Below, piece by piece: positions 9,890 to 18,978 of a stretch of DNA of 64,000 nt. The notes below the pieces were generated by a model. The model made no database searches and was not told where the DNA came from. It saw nothing but the letters and a program-made list of their open reading frames with translations. The position numbers were made by a program, and so were the translations under genes. The stretch is from Pseudolactococcus insecticola (GTDB taxonomy: Bacteria > Bacillota > Bacilli > Lactobacillales > Streptococcaceae), in assembly GCF_011170065.1 (NCBI RefSeq), contig NZ_BLLH01000002.1, positions 1-64,000 on the forward strand, in the 5' to 3' direction. Numbering within the stretch: the first letter of the stretch is position 1; each line of letters opens with the position of its first letter.

Positions 9890-11551
9890 TTACATTAACG
9901 GCGTATCGTTATCATGCGAACGACCTGATTTTTCAAATCTAACATGAATGTCTTGAAGTAAATTGATACTAGTCAATATTGCTTCACCCTGATTGAGCTT
10001 TCTAATTTGTGACAAAGTGTTTGGCTGAACTTGATTTTGAATCGCTCTTAATTCTTCGAAATGTGTCAACCGATGAATAATCAGAGTCCCAACTTGCCCA
10101 AGCAGTACATCAGGCACATCTTTTGGGTTTTGGGTCGTCAAGAACAAAAAGATACCTTTTTTGCGGCCTTCCCTAGCAATCGTAACCAGAGCGCTATCTT
10201 CTGATGATTTATCAATAAAACGATGCACTTCATCTACAAAAAGTACAAATGAATCATCAGCTGAATTTTTATTTTCAAGAATATATTGAGCAATCAGGTC
10301 GATGATTGTTTGACCAGCTGAATTCGTTTTTGAAATAGTCGACGAATCAATATATAAAGACTTCACATTTGTTGAACTGATAAAACTATCTAATTCAGAA
10401 AATAGGTTTGTTTTTGAATCATCCATTGTAAAAAAATCATTAATCAAAGATAGCTTTAAAAAATATGACACTTTCTGAATGAGCCAAATACTAGCATTGT
10501 ATAAATTGCCGTCTCTTTTAAATTTATATATTCCCGACTCCTGGACTTGCTTAACGGCTTCATTTTTTATTTGTTCAATCAATAAACTTATATCAAACCT
10601 ATTAGATGTCACTGCATCAATCTGGAACAATAAATCAGATGCTTTCGCTCCATCCTTAACCAACGCACTTTTATCTCCAATACTATTTTGATACCGCAAT
10701 GATGAAATTGCATCAGAAAGGACCGCGGCCTTACCTGATTCTTCTGAACTCGAAACATCAAAGAAATTAATCCAGAACGAATCGTCCACATTTCCGGTTG
10801 ACAGAAATGCGTTCTTTCCTAAAGTGATTTTCGTTGCTTCAGTATCGTTAAATGCATTTTTATATTCACCCGTGGGGTCAATAATCAACACTTTTTTTCC
10901 AGACAATACTAATTTGTCTAATATGGATAAAGCCGAAGTTGATTTACCTGAATTTGTAGTTCCTATTGTCATCAGATGTCTATCAAACAATGTATTTGGT
11001 TTCAATGATATAAATTCACTTTCAAAATTAGAAAGCTGAGCGAAATTAAATAATGCATTTTGATACATTTTTTTGCCATCGTCATCGCGCTTTTGTTTCC
11101 CATTTTCATCCATGATAGGATAATCATTGACTTCAATAGATTTTAGGTATTTTCTAACCAATTTTTGATTCGCAATATAAACCTTATCCGTAATACCAAC
11201 TGTTTTAAAACCTGCTAATTTGAATTTATCGCCATCAAGAATCCCAATCACGTCAATTGCTATTTCAGGATAAATGGATTCTTTATTTCCCATGTACAAA
11301 TCATCATGCACGGAATCAGACGAATTAACTTTAGCTTGGTAAATTTCGCCAATAAACAATCCCTGCACACTGTCAATCACAACAAAATAATTTATTGTAT
11401 TAGGAATCAATTGTTCTAATCTTAACTTCCGGTGATTCAATAAACTAAGGTTTTCGACCTGTACATAACTATTTTCACGAAATACTGCTGAAATCATGCC
11501 AAGATAAAAATTGCTTTTGTCAATTTCATTATAAAACTCATCAATTTTCAT
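9890..11551 (-). CDS. HerA-like (DUF87) hexameric ATPase of a SIR2-HerA defence module
   Basis: 553 residues. The N-terminal 170 residues resemble a HAS-barrel. Walker A is GTTNSGKST at 197-205, Walker B is VLFVDEVHRF in the C-terminal third, and TTQNPKDVP follows as a sensor region, typical of HerA/FtsK-type translocases. In characterised SIR2-HerA systems the hexameric ATPase assembles with SIR2 into a large complex that degrades NAD+ on phage infection, with nuclease activity also reported. Its start overlaps the sir2 stop by 11 nt, so the two are translationally coupled. The segment looks more AT-rich by eye than mod or res, which would fit separate acquisition. Function is inferred from family and context. 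Confidence 0.85.
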   Translation of the reverse strand: MKIDEFYNEIDKSNFYLGMISAVFRENSYVQVENLSLLNHRKLRLEQLIPNTINYFVVIDSVQGLFIGEIYQAKVNSSDSVHDDLYMGNKESIYPEIAIDVIGILDGDKFKLAGFKTVGITDKVYIANQKLVRKYLKSIEVNDYPIMDENGKQKRDDDGKKMYQNALFNFAQLSNFESEFISLKPNTLFDRHLMTIGTTNSGKSTSALSILDKLVLSGKKVLIIDPTGEYKNAFNDTEATKITLGKNAFLSTGNVDDSFWINFFDVSSSEESGKAAVLSDAISSLRYQNSIGDKSALVKDGAKASDLLFQIDAVTSNRFDISLLIEQIKNEAVKQVQESGIYKFKRDGNLYNASIWLIQKVSYFLKLSLINDFFTMDDSKTNLFSELDSFISSTNVKSLYIDSSTISKTNSAGQTIIDLIAQYILENKNSADDSFVLFVDEVHRFIDKSSEDSALVTIAREGRKKGIFLFLTTQNPKDVPDVLLGQVGTLIIHRLTHFEELRAIQNQVQPNTLSQIRKLNQGEAILTSINLLQDIHVRFEKSGRSHDNDTPLM

Positions 11552-12827
11552 TTGGTTTTTCCCTTAAATACTCATCTAAGTCCGAATTCATAGTTGACTG
11601 TAAAAATGCAATCTGATACCTTTCCTTCATTATAGAGACCAAATCTTGCCAATTATCATTAGGATTCTCGGGCTCGATATTAAAATCAGTTACTAAAGTA
11701 GCTAGCCCATCATTTGTTTTAATGGCTGAAAGAATCATTTTTGAAATGTGGTTATCAGCGAAACTAAATCCAGATGTGATAAATAACGTATTGGGAACTT
11801 TCAACAACTCTTGGAATTTTGCAAACAAATCAAAATAAGGTTCCTGATAGCTTTGTGCATATTTATCAGAACTAGGAAATACCATGATTGGATTTTCAAC
11901 GTTTTGTTTTGGTTTTCTAACAATATTTTTCCCCGTTTTAGAATGTTCCCAAGTTAAAGAGCCGTGAATTTTTAAAAGATTAAAAACCTTTGGTTTATAA
12001 ACTAGTTCATGTGTTTTTAAATTTGGAACTTCTTTAACGAGATTCCAATCAAACATCGTACTGTCAAATTGTGGACTTTGAGAAAATGAAAAGCCATCAA
12101 AAACTGTTGCTTTCATACTTTCGGCAGCATTTTCAATCAAAGTGTCATAATTCGTAGTGACAATGTTCAGCTTATTCCCTGACTTGCTTAACTTTGAAAC
12201 AACGTTTAAAAACGCAACATGATTAAACAGTTTTGCATCATAATCATAAGACGTAGCCTTTTTGATGATGTCCAAAATTGCATTTTTTGTGTTTATAAAC
12301 TTGTCTCTTTCGTTACTTGCAACAAATTTTTCATACGCAAATAAGTTAGATAGGAAATCTTCTAAATTGAATTCTGGTTTTAATGATTCTCCGTTAATTA
12401 TCTCATCAGTGATAAATTGATCATTTTCATTATTTTTATTCTCAATGATTTGATACATACTTAATTTAGAAAGGCTTTCTAAATCAAATACTTCTACTTC
12501 TGAATCTTTTAATTGATATTTTTTCGATTTTAATTGTTCATAGACTTCATCAGCGATTTTAGAAACTGTAACTCCAGCTTTCGCAAAACCATTTTCGTCT
12601 TTGTCAAAATTATTATCTGTAACAGAAGCACCAGCACCAACTAAAACAACGATATTATCAAAAGAATGGTGAATAAAATTTGAAACCTCTGATCTTACTA
12701 ATGATGTAAATTCACTTTCATCTATTGCCTTATCGTCTTTTTTTATTGCAACGTCATTTTTCTTGAATCCGCCATTAGATTTAGAATACTTATTTTGATT
12801 ATTCATGTAAACCAATCCATCACTCAT
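11541..12827 (-). CDS. SIR2-domain protein (probable NADase effector)
   Basis: 428 residues from the ATG at 12827, which overlaps the mod stop as TGATG; a TTG just upstream is less likely. SIR2 hallmarks are GAGAS (about 65-69) for NAD binding, TTNYDTLIE with the conserved Asn and Asp, and KIHGSLTW containing the catalytic His. Defence SIR2 proteins (ThsA, DSR, SIR2-HerA) hydrolyse NAD+ and cause abortive infection. No membrane segment is visible. The lysine-rich N-terminal 40 residues have low complexity. It sits between mod and the HerA-like gene with overlaps on both sides. That it is a phage-triggered NADase is an inference from conserved residues and partner. Confidence 0.87.
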   Translation of the reverse strand: MSDGLVYMNNQNKYSKSNGGFKKNDVAIKKDDKAIDESEFTSLVRSEVSNFIHHSFDNIVVLVGAGASVTDNNFDKDENGFAKAGVTVSKIADEVYEQLKSKKYQLKDSEVEVFDLESLSKLSMYQIIENKNNENDQFITDEIINGESLKPEFNLEDFLSNLFAYEKFVASNERDKFINTKNAILDIIKKATSYDYDAKLFNHVAFLNVVSKLSKSGNKLNIVTTNYDTLIENAAESMKATVFDGFSFSQSPQFDSTMFDWNLVKEVPNLKTHELVYKPKVFNLLKIHGSLTWEHSKTGKNIVRKPKQNVENPIMVFPSSDKYAQSYQEPYFDLFAKFQELLKVPNTLFITSGFSFADNHISKMILSAIKTNDGLATLVTDFNIEPENPNDNWQDLVSIMKERYQIAFLQSTMNSDLDEYLREKPNEN

Positions 12828-14722
12828 CAAATCACCTTCACTTTCGTATCAGGGCTAATAATCCGGAATTGTTCTAGAACATTGACCTTATCAGCAGACT
12901 TATTAAAAGTCGTTTCTTTAAATACAGCAATAAGTGGCTTTTGCTTGGCAATTTCGCGGGTCAATTCATCAGTCAGATTATCGCCAAAGTAAGCAATCAC
13001 ACCAGATAATTCGCCCAAATAATCGTACTTGATGATTTCTTCATCATTAATAGTCTCACGAGTAATTTGACGATTGTATTCCAAGGCACCATCAACTAAA
13101 ACATCATATAGTAAATCAAAATCGGTGCGCTCATCTGCTTGGTTATCTACATCAAGCAATAAAGATTCTTGATTTAAATTATCGGCTGTTTTGAACACAT
13201 CTTCTTTAAGACCGACTTTATCGACTTTCAATGCACGGAATCCACTCGTTTCACCAATTTTTGCAGCAGCACGACGAATACGTTCGCGAGAAATTTGATC
13301 AATTGTAGAATAACCAGCTTTGCGAGCTTCGGAGTCTTCAGGCGTAGTTTCATCTAAGGTTGCAACAATAAACTTGCGTTGTCCTCCATCCTCGGCATTC
13401 TGTTCCATTACAGCTTGTGCAGTAGTTCCACTACCAGCAAAAAAATCAAGAATCAGGTCATTTTTATGAGTCGAAAAGGATATGAAATATTTCATCAAAT
13501 TTACTGGTTTGGGAAATGAAAAATAATTTGTTCCCAATAAATTTTCTACATCTTTTCCGCCCTGTTTAGTTGAGCCTAAATTTTCAGGCAAAATTGTTTT
13601 GGGAATAAAAGCTCCTCGTTCCTTTTTATAACGCAGTAACCCCTTTGGATTGAGGAAAAATTCCAAGACGCGTTGTCCCTTGCTATCAAGAGTTATTTTC
13701 CCTTGTTGCCAAGATTTGATTTGGTTTGCCATAGCCCACCCAGCTGTCACTTCCACATCTTCAATTAAGCGTCCTGCTTCAATATTCATGATTCCATTAA
13801 TTTCCATCGTTTCAGAATCCCCAATGATTCCTGAGAATTTAGCATCATCGCCTTCAAATCGCAACCCTGCTTTTAAGGTTAGTGTAGTAGCAGGATTGGC
13901 TCTCGAAATTTTCTTTAACGCGGAATGCTCTATTACTGAATCATCACCGTAATCTTCCAATTGAAATAGTGGTACTTCTTCTACCGATTTTGCATAAGCC
14001 AGAATATATTCTTGTGCATTTGAAATATGTCCCGCTGTCGAACTGGATCTTTTCCAAATAAACGGTGAGCTCATTGGTGACAATCCATTTTCTGACCCAA
14101 ACACCTCATCCATCAACAACTTCAAATTAGCCTGTTCGTTGTCATCGATACTGACAAAAATCACACCAGTATCGCTCAACAAATTACGCGCTAATTTCAA
14201 GCGCGGATACATCATACTCAACCAATCGGAATGATAACGACCATTTGATTTTTCATTTTTAACTAGACGGTTGCCGTCCTCATCAACACTGCCTTCAGCG
14301 GCATCCGCCTCTTTTTGAGTTTGCTTGAAGTTATCATGATATACGAAGTCTTTACCTGTGTTGTAGGGTGGGTCAATATAAATCATGTCAATCTTATTCA
14401 GATAAGATTCCTGTAACAACTTCAAGGCTTCTAGATTATCACCAGTGATGAACAGATTTTCTGAATCATCAAAGGTATCGACACGTTCTTTGTAGTCATC
14501 ATCTGTGTAAATATAAGATTCCTCTGGTTGCGGGTGCAAGGTTTTCGTAGTTGGCGTTGCTGCTTCAAAATAAGCCTTAGCTTTACCGTTCCATGTAAAG
14601 TCGTAGCGTTCTTTTTGTTCTTCTGCTTTAGCGAACAAATCACGCAGTTCGTTTAATAATTCATTGTCAACTTTACGTGAATTAACATCAGATAAGTTGA
14701 TTTTTTCTGGTTGATCAGTCAT
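12827..14722 (-). CDS. mod: Type III DNA-methyltransferase, Mod subunit
   Basis: 631 residues. Motif IV DPPYNTG (about 136) precedes the AdoMet motif DFFAGSGTT (about 430), the beta-class order of N6-adenine methyltransferases. The region between (about 220-400) is the target recognition domain and looks more AT-rich than the flanks, as often seen for exchanged specificity regions. In type III systems Mod recognises an asymmetric site and methylates one strand; it also gives Res its specificity. The start has an AAAGGAG site. The gene follows a 127-nt structured gap after the DUF4391 gene and shares a 3-nt stop overlap (TGATG) with sir2. The target site cannot be predicted from sequence alone. 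Confidence 0.93.
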   Translation of the reverse strand: MTDQPEKINLSDVNSRKVDNELLNELRDLFAKAEEQKERYDFTWNGKAKAYFEAATPTTKTLHPQPEESYIYTDDDYKERVDTFDDSENLFITGDNLEALKLLQESYLNKIDMIYIDPPYNTGKDFVYHDNFKQTQKEADAAEGSVDEDGNRLVKNEKSNGRYHSDWLSMMYPRLKLARNLLSDTGVIFVSIDDNEQANLKLLMDEVFGSENGLSPMSSPFIWKRSSSTAGHISNAQEYILAYAKSVEEVPLFQLEDYGDDSVIEHSALKKISRANPATTLTLKAGLRFEGDDAKFSGIIGDSETMEINGIMNIEAGRLIEDVEVTAGWAMANQIKSWQQGKITLDSKGQRVLEFFLNPKGLLRYKKERGAFIPKTILPENLGSTKQGGKDVENLLGTNYFSFPKPVNLMKYFISFSTHKNDLILDFFAGSGTTAQAVMEQNAEDGGQRKFIVATLDETTPEDSEARKAGYSTIDQISRERIRRAAAKIGETSGFRALKVDKVGLKEDVFKTADNLNQESLLLDVDNQADERTDFDLLYDVLVDGALEYNRQITRETINDEEIIKYDYLGELSGVIAYFGDNLTDELTREIAKQKPLIAVFKETTFNKSADKVNVLEQFRIISPDTKVKVI

Positions 14723-14742
14723 GGTTTTAACTCCTTTTTAGA

Positions 14743-14855
14743 GTGTGCCATGCCGCAAGTTTCAAATGTGTAGCAAAGCGAAAGTTTCCGCTGTGACCGC
14801 GAAGCAGTCAAAGGCAGACCTGCGTATTGCCTAGCATTTGAGTGGCATGTCACAC
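14743..14855 (-). other. Large imperfect inverted repeat / structured RNA element inside the defence operon
   Basis: GTGTGCCATGCC (14743-14754) pairs with GGCATGTCACAC (14844-14855, one mismatch), and TCAAATG (14762-14768) pairs with CATTTGA (14835-14841). Inside is a small hairpin, on the RNA GACUGC-UUC-GCGGUC. The element begins within the last codon and stop of the DUF4391 gene and ends just before the mod ribosome binding site. It is the only sizeable gap in an otherwise abutting operon. It could be an attenuator, an RNA processing site, a small RNA or the remains of a miniature mobile element. No U tract follows it on the coding strand, which argues against a simple terminator. Confidence 0.55.
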
Positions 14856-15398
14856 GTTTTTTAATTTAATTTCTAATTCATAGCGTTCTCTAGCAAGTTG
14901 TTGCTTCTTGTTAGTCTGCACCGCGCGGGTGATTTGTTGATTCAATTTATCAATTTCTAGTTGCAAGTCCTGCCTGTCACGTACGCGCTGAACTTGCTGC
15001 GCTAACGGCTGCTTAATATCTGAAATGGCAAGTAGCTGTCGAATAAAGTTATCACGCACTTCATCAAGATTGAGCCCACGAATTTCAAGCGCTACAGTTA
15101 TTTTTTTGGTAAACAGTTGCCCATCATATCGCATGACTGCCAAGTCATCGTTAACTAAAAACAAAATTTCTTGTGGGATTTTATCTAAAATACGTTGAAC
15201 CACATCAGCCTTAAAATCCGGTATATCAATGCTAAAAATTTCAATTTCTGGTACTTTTTTCGCTGGTAGGTTGATCGTAGTTGGCGCCAATTTACCTACC
15301 CAACGAATCCGCTCAATCTGAGTTGGATCATTAAAATTAAAGCGATCTTTAGGAATAATACGATTCACCAACGCTTGTTTCGGTAGCTCAATTAACAT
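14850..15398 (-). CDS. DUF4391 domain protein of the defence operon
   Basis: 182 residues, recognised as DUF4391 from the LPKQALVNRIIPKDRF start and the KLAPTTINLPA segment. The C-terminal 45 residues are a charged, probably coiled-coil helix. No catalytic motif is known to me. DUF4391 genes commonly lie next to type III-like methyltransferases and large helicases, so it is probably an accessory or structural subunit. It starts immediately after the helicase stop with a GAGGTG site, and its stop lies inside the inverted repeat that precedes mod. Confidence 0.8.
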   Translation of the reverse strand: MLIELPKQALVNRIIPKDRFNFNDPTQIERIRWVGKLAPTTINLPAKKVPEIEIFSIDIPDFKADVVQRILDKIPQEILFLVNDDLAVMRYDGQLFTKKITVALEIRGLNLDEVRDNFIRQLLAISDIKQPLAQQVQRVRDRQDLQLEIDKLNQQITRAVQTNKKQQLARERYELEIKLKNV

Positions 15399-18300
15399 TT
15401 ATTCACCTCGCACCACAAGAAAATCAATCAGTTCAAAATCATCCAAGCCATTCACATCATTTTCCAGAGCGGTTGTGCCGCCGGCAGTAAATAAACTATC
15501 AATATCCTTTTCAGCTTTCACGCGCATCATTGAATCAATGGCTTGATTTAACAAATCAGAATATTTGCTCATATCACGGCCATCTTGCGTTTCAACGTTG
15601 AACGAACGCGTCAGGTCGTGCATGGGTTGATCTTTATCTTTGGCCAGATAACGCATATCATCTAAGACCACTTTCGGATTAAAGTGATTCGATACGATCT
15701 CACCATTGTCCGCAATATACACCAAATAGAATGGATGTAAGCGATTCTGTTTATCAATATTGATGGCATTATTATGATTTTTCAGGATGAAAATGACGCC
15801 TGCTGGGTGTTGATCATCTGCTTTAGTCACCGCATGAATTCCATAAGGCTTGGCATCGTAATCGCCATACTTAGCCCGCAATTGTTGCAAGTCGAGATGG
15901 AATTCGTTCAATCCCAAGTCCATGATATTCACGCCACTTGACATGTCTTCTAGATCAACCACTTCACGTTGCAATGTCTGTAACTGCTTTTTACGATATG
16001 CCATATCAGGATCCGAGTTATCCAATGTGTCTTCACCTGTTGATGAAATGGCCACCAATTTTGCACGGTTTTCAACGCGCACTTTCAAGTTAATATACTC
16101 ATCGAGCGTAATATCTGGCCAGAAATTCACCATCTGAATTTGGGTATTACTTGACCCGATACGATCAATTCGTCCGAAACGTTGAATAATTCGCACCGGA
16201 TTCCAGTGAATATCATAGTTAATCAAATAGTCTGCGTCTTGCAAGTTTTGACCTTCACTAATGACATCAGTTGCAATCACAACATCGACTTCACCTATTA
16301 AACCAAGCGCATCACGATTTTTTGATTTCGGACTAAATAATGTCAATAACTCATTGAAGTCATTATTGGCATTGGGCACATTGGAGGTGGTGCGCGTGCC
16401 TGAAATCAACGCGGTATTGATATGTTCATTGGCCAGCAAAGCACTTGCTAAATTATCATAAAGATAGTCCGCTGTATCGGCAAAAGCCGTGAAAATCAAA
16501 ATTTTCTTGTTGCCGGCATTGATTGGTTGCGCAATTTTTGAGCGAATCAATGTTTTTAACTCCGCCATTTTAGTGTCGTGCTCTGGTGTAATCGTATTCA
16601 CTACCGCTAACATGGCTTCAAAAACTGACTGATCAGCTAGCAATTGCTGTTGCCATGACAGATAGTCCATATCCGCCAAGTCAATTTTCAAATCTTGCCC
16701 CACGGTAAAGGATTCATCATCGAAACTCTCATCTGCGCTATCAACAATTTTGCCAGTGTGATGATTTTCATAATCCGCAATGGTTTTTAATTTACCATTG
16801 ATGTTTTTCAATATCCGTTCGCCAGTGAGTCTAAAGGCGTAAATTGAACTTTCTGCACGCTTCAGTAAATTCGTAATCATCAATTGATTACGGCCTTTTT
16901 CACGGTTAGCCCAACTACCAGCGTTCGGACGGCTAGGATCGATGTATTTATCAATTTTTGACGGTTGCACATATTTCAGTGGGTTATACACTTCCAGATT
17001 CATTTGATCAATGAAACCAAAAATATTGTCGTAAGTGATATCTAAATCTGTGAGTTTTGGATTCTTATTAATTGGGGCTAGTCGCGTTGGAAAGCTGCCA
17101 ATATCTGATTTGTCATAATATTTCTCGATGTGCTTACGACTACGCGCAATCGTGACACTATCAAGCAGCTCAAAGAAATCAAAGTCAATCATGTCAAGCA
17201 AATGTTCAGTGATCCGCTCGTCAGGATCCAAGTTCGACCATTCTTTAAAGGCGCGCTGTGCATTGCCAAAAATATCGTTAACCGAATTATTCGTTTTCAA
17301 AGTTTTAGTCAGATTCTCGCTGTCACCTTCTGCCGCCAACATCAGTTGATTCCGCAAATCAGAAAAATCCGTATTCACTGGTGTAGCTGATAACATGAGC
17401 ACTTTGGTCTTCACACCAGACTTAATGATTTTATTCATCAACCGCTGATAACGATTTTCATACTCATCATCTTTACGGTGCGTCGTGCCTTCGCCATTTC
17501 GGAAATTATGGCTTTCATCAATCACAACGAGGTCATAATTACCCCAGTTTAATTTGCCCAAATCCATGCCATTACTCTGGCCACGTTCACGGTCCATGTC
17601 TGTATGAAAAAGTACATCATAACGCAGACGGTCTTCGGCAAGCGGGTTGTTTTTGTAATTGTTCTTATAGGTATTCCAGTTGTCTTGCAACCGTTTTGGT
17701 GCCAAAACCAGCACGTTTTTGTTGCGTGATTCGTAATATTTAATCACACCAATGGCCGAAAATGTTTTACCCAATCCAACTGAATCGGCTAAAATCACGC
17801 CATTATGTTTTTCAAGTTTGCTAATCGCGCCAATCACTGCATCTTTTTGAAAATCATATAGCAATGACCAAATCTTTGATTCTTTGAAACCAGTTCTTTC
17901 GTTAGGGATAAAGTCCTCATTCAAATCAGCCAAAAACTCACTAAAAATGTTATATAACGCAATATAATAAATTAATTCCGGCGCGTTTTCTTGATACGCT
18001 GCGGTGATATTATTGAGCACTGTGTCAGTAACATCATCGACATAGTCTGGATTATTCCAGACATTTTCAAAGGCATCCAAAAATTGTTGGGTATTTTCGT
18101 TATCAAACTTTGTAATATTATAAAAAAGCTTATCCCCTTTAGTCGTTCCCAACTCTGCAGTCGTGAATTCATCAAATGGCGCATACACCGCTGATTCAGC
18201 TTTATTTTGTACAACCATAAAATTATCCGAGCGCTGTCCAGAGATGTTAGATTTGAATTGCACCTTTTCTTTAATCCACTTAGCCGCTTCTTTGGCAATC

Positions 18301-18596
18301 GCTTTTTGCGATAATTCATTGCGAATTTTCAATTCAAAATCATCACCATAAAGTTTACGTTCATGGTTCACTCGAGGAATAAAAAATTCTCGTTTTTCTT
18401 TTGGTGCCTGTTCTTTAGTGAATAAGTCGCTCGTAAATAAAAATTGCAGCTCATCAACTTTTTCAAGTTCCGTTTTCAACGCTTCATAAGCATATATTGA
18501 AAACGAAGCAGCGGCTATTTTTAATTTGCTGTGTGATTTAAGATCATCTTTTAAGTCATCAATCACACGATTTGTGGTGTTATTATAATTTTTCAT
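15399..18596 (-). CDS. Large SNF2-type helicase with PLD-like N-terminus
   Basis: 1065 residues. The first ~200 residues (KIAAASFSIYAYEAL...LQFLFTS) resemble the phospholipase D-like domain found on defence helicases, but I see no clear HxK motif. The helicase core follows: Walker A ADSVGLGKTFSAIG (about 270), VIDESHNFRN, LSATPVNT, and motif VI QRFGRIDRIGS. Helicases of this type occur in DISARM-like and type III-associated defence loci, where they may translocate on or remodel DNA. It is the first gene of the six-gene operon. No convincing promoter or Shine-Dalgarno sequence was found before the ATG at 18596. Confidence 0.85.
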   Translation of the reverse strand: MKNYNNTTNRVIDDLKDDLKSHSKLKIAAASFSIYAYEALKTELEKVDELQFLFTSDLFTKEQAPKEKREFFIPRVNHERKLYGDDFELKIRNELSQKAIAKEAAKWIKEKVQFKSNISGQRSDNFMVVQNKAESAVYAPFDEFTTAELGTTKGDKLFYNITKFDNENTQQFLDAFENVWNNPDYVDDVTDTVLNNITAAYQENAPELIYYIALYNIFSEFLADLNEDFIPNERTGFKESKIWSLLYDFQKDAVIGAISKLEKHNGVILADSVGLGKTFSAIGVIKYYESRNKNVLVLAPKRLQDNWNTYKNNYKNNPLAEDRLRYDVLFHTDMDRERGQSNGMDLGKLNWGNYDLVVIDESHNFRNGEGTTHRKDDEYENRYQRLMNKIIKSGVKTKVLMLSATPVNTDFSDLRNQLMLAAEGDSENLTKTLKTNNSVNDIFGNAQRAFKEWSNLDPDERITEHLLDMIDFDFFELLDSVTIARSRKHIEKYYDKSDIGSFPTRLAPINKNPKLTDLDITYDNIFGFIDQMNLEVYNPLKYVQPSKIDKYIDPSRPNAGSWANREKGRNQLMITNLLKRAESSIYAFRLTGERILKNINGKLKTIADYENHHTGKIVDSADESFDDESFTVGQDLKIDLADMDYLSWQQQLLADQSVFEAMLAVVNTITPEHDTKMAELKTLIRSKIAQPINAGNKKILIFTAFADTADYLYDNLASALLANEHINTALISGTRTTSNVPNANNDFNELLTLFSPKSKNRDALGLIGEVDVVIATDVISEGQNLQDADYLINYDIHWNPVRIIQRFGRIDRIGSSNTQIQMVNFWPDITLDEYINLKVRVENRAKLVAISSTGEDTLDNSDPDMAYRKKQLQTLQREVVDLEDMSSGVNIMDLGLNEFHLDLQQLRAKYGDYDAKPYGIHAVTKADDQHPAGVIFILKNHNNAINIDKQNRLHPFYLVYIADNGEIVSNHFNPKVVLDDMRYLAKDKDQPMHDLTRSFNVETQDGRDMSKYSDLLNQAIDSMMRVKAEKDIDSLFTAGGTTALENDVNGLDDFELIDFLVVRGE

Positions 18597-18762
18597 TTAC
18601 TAAACTTTTCTTTTTTTGAAATTTGGCTCAAATACTATATTTTTTGAGGTGCTTTTAAATCTTTGATAGGCCATTTATTTGAATGTAGATGTTTCCTATG
18701 GTTACGAATGATAATATTTTAGATAGTTAACCCCCTATCATCCCATCCGCCTTAAAGACAGC

Positions 18763-18796
18763 AAAAAAGCGCCTACTCTTTCGAGTACACGCTTAA
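18763..18796 (-). terminator. Terminator-like hairpin beyond queG
   Basis: The nested stem AAGCG/CGCTT with TACTC/GAGTA inside and a TTTC loop is followed by a T run on the minus strand. It would end the queG transcript after it has crossed the microsatellite, and insulates the defence operon. Confidence 0.65.
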
Positions 18797-18825
18797 AACA
18801 CCTGTCACATTTGGCAAGAATATTA

Positions 18826-18878
<53 letters not shown>

Positions 18879-18978
18879 AAGGCTACTACTTTCCTTATTT
18901 TATGTCAACTGATAGCTCTATTTTACCAAAATATAGACAAAATGTGGTTAATCGGCTAAAAATAGCACCAGCAACCAT

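Noticed and set aside
6759-18596. Defence operon as a canonical BREX or DISARM system
   Set aside because: No PglZ, BrxC or BrxL for BREX, and no DUF1998 (DrmB) protein for DISARM.
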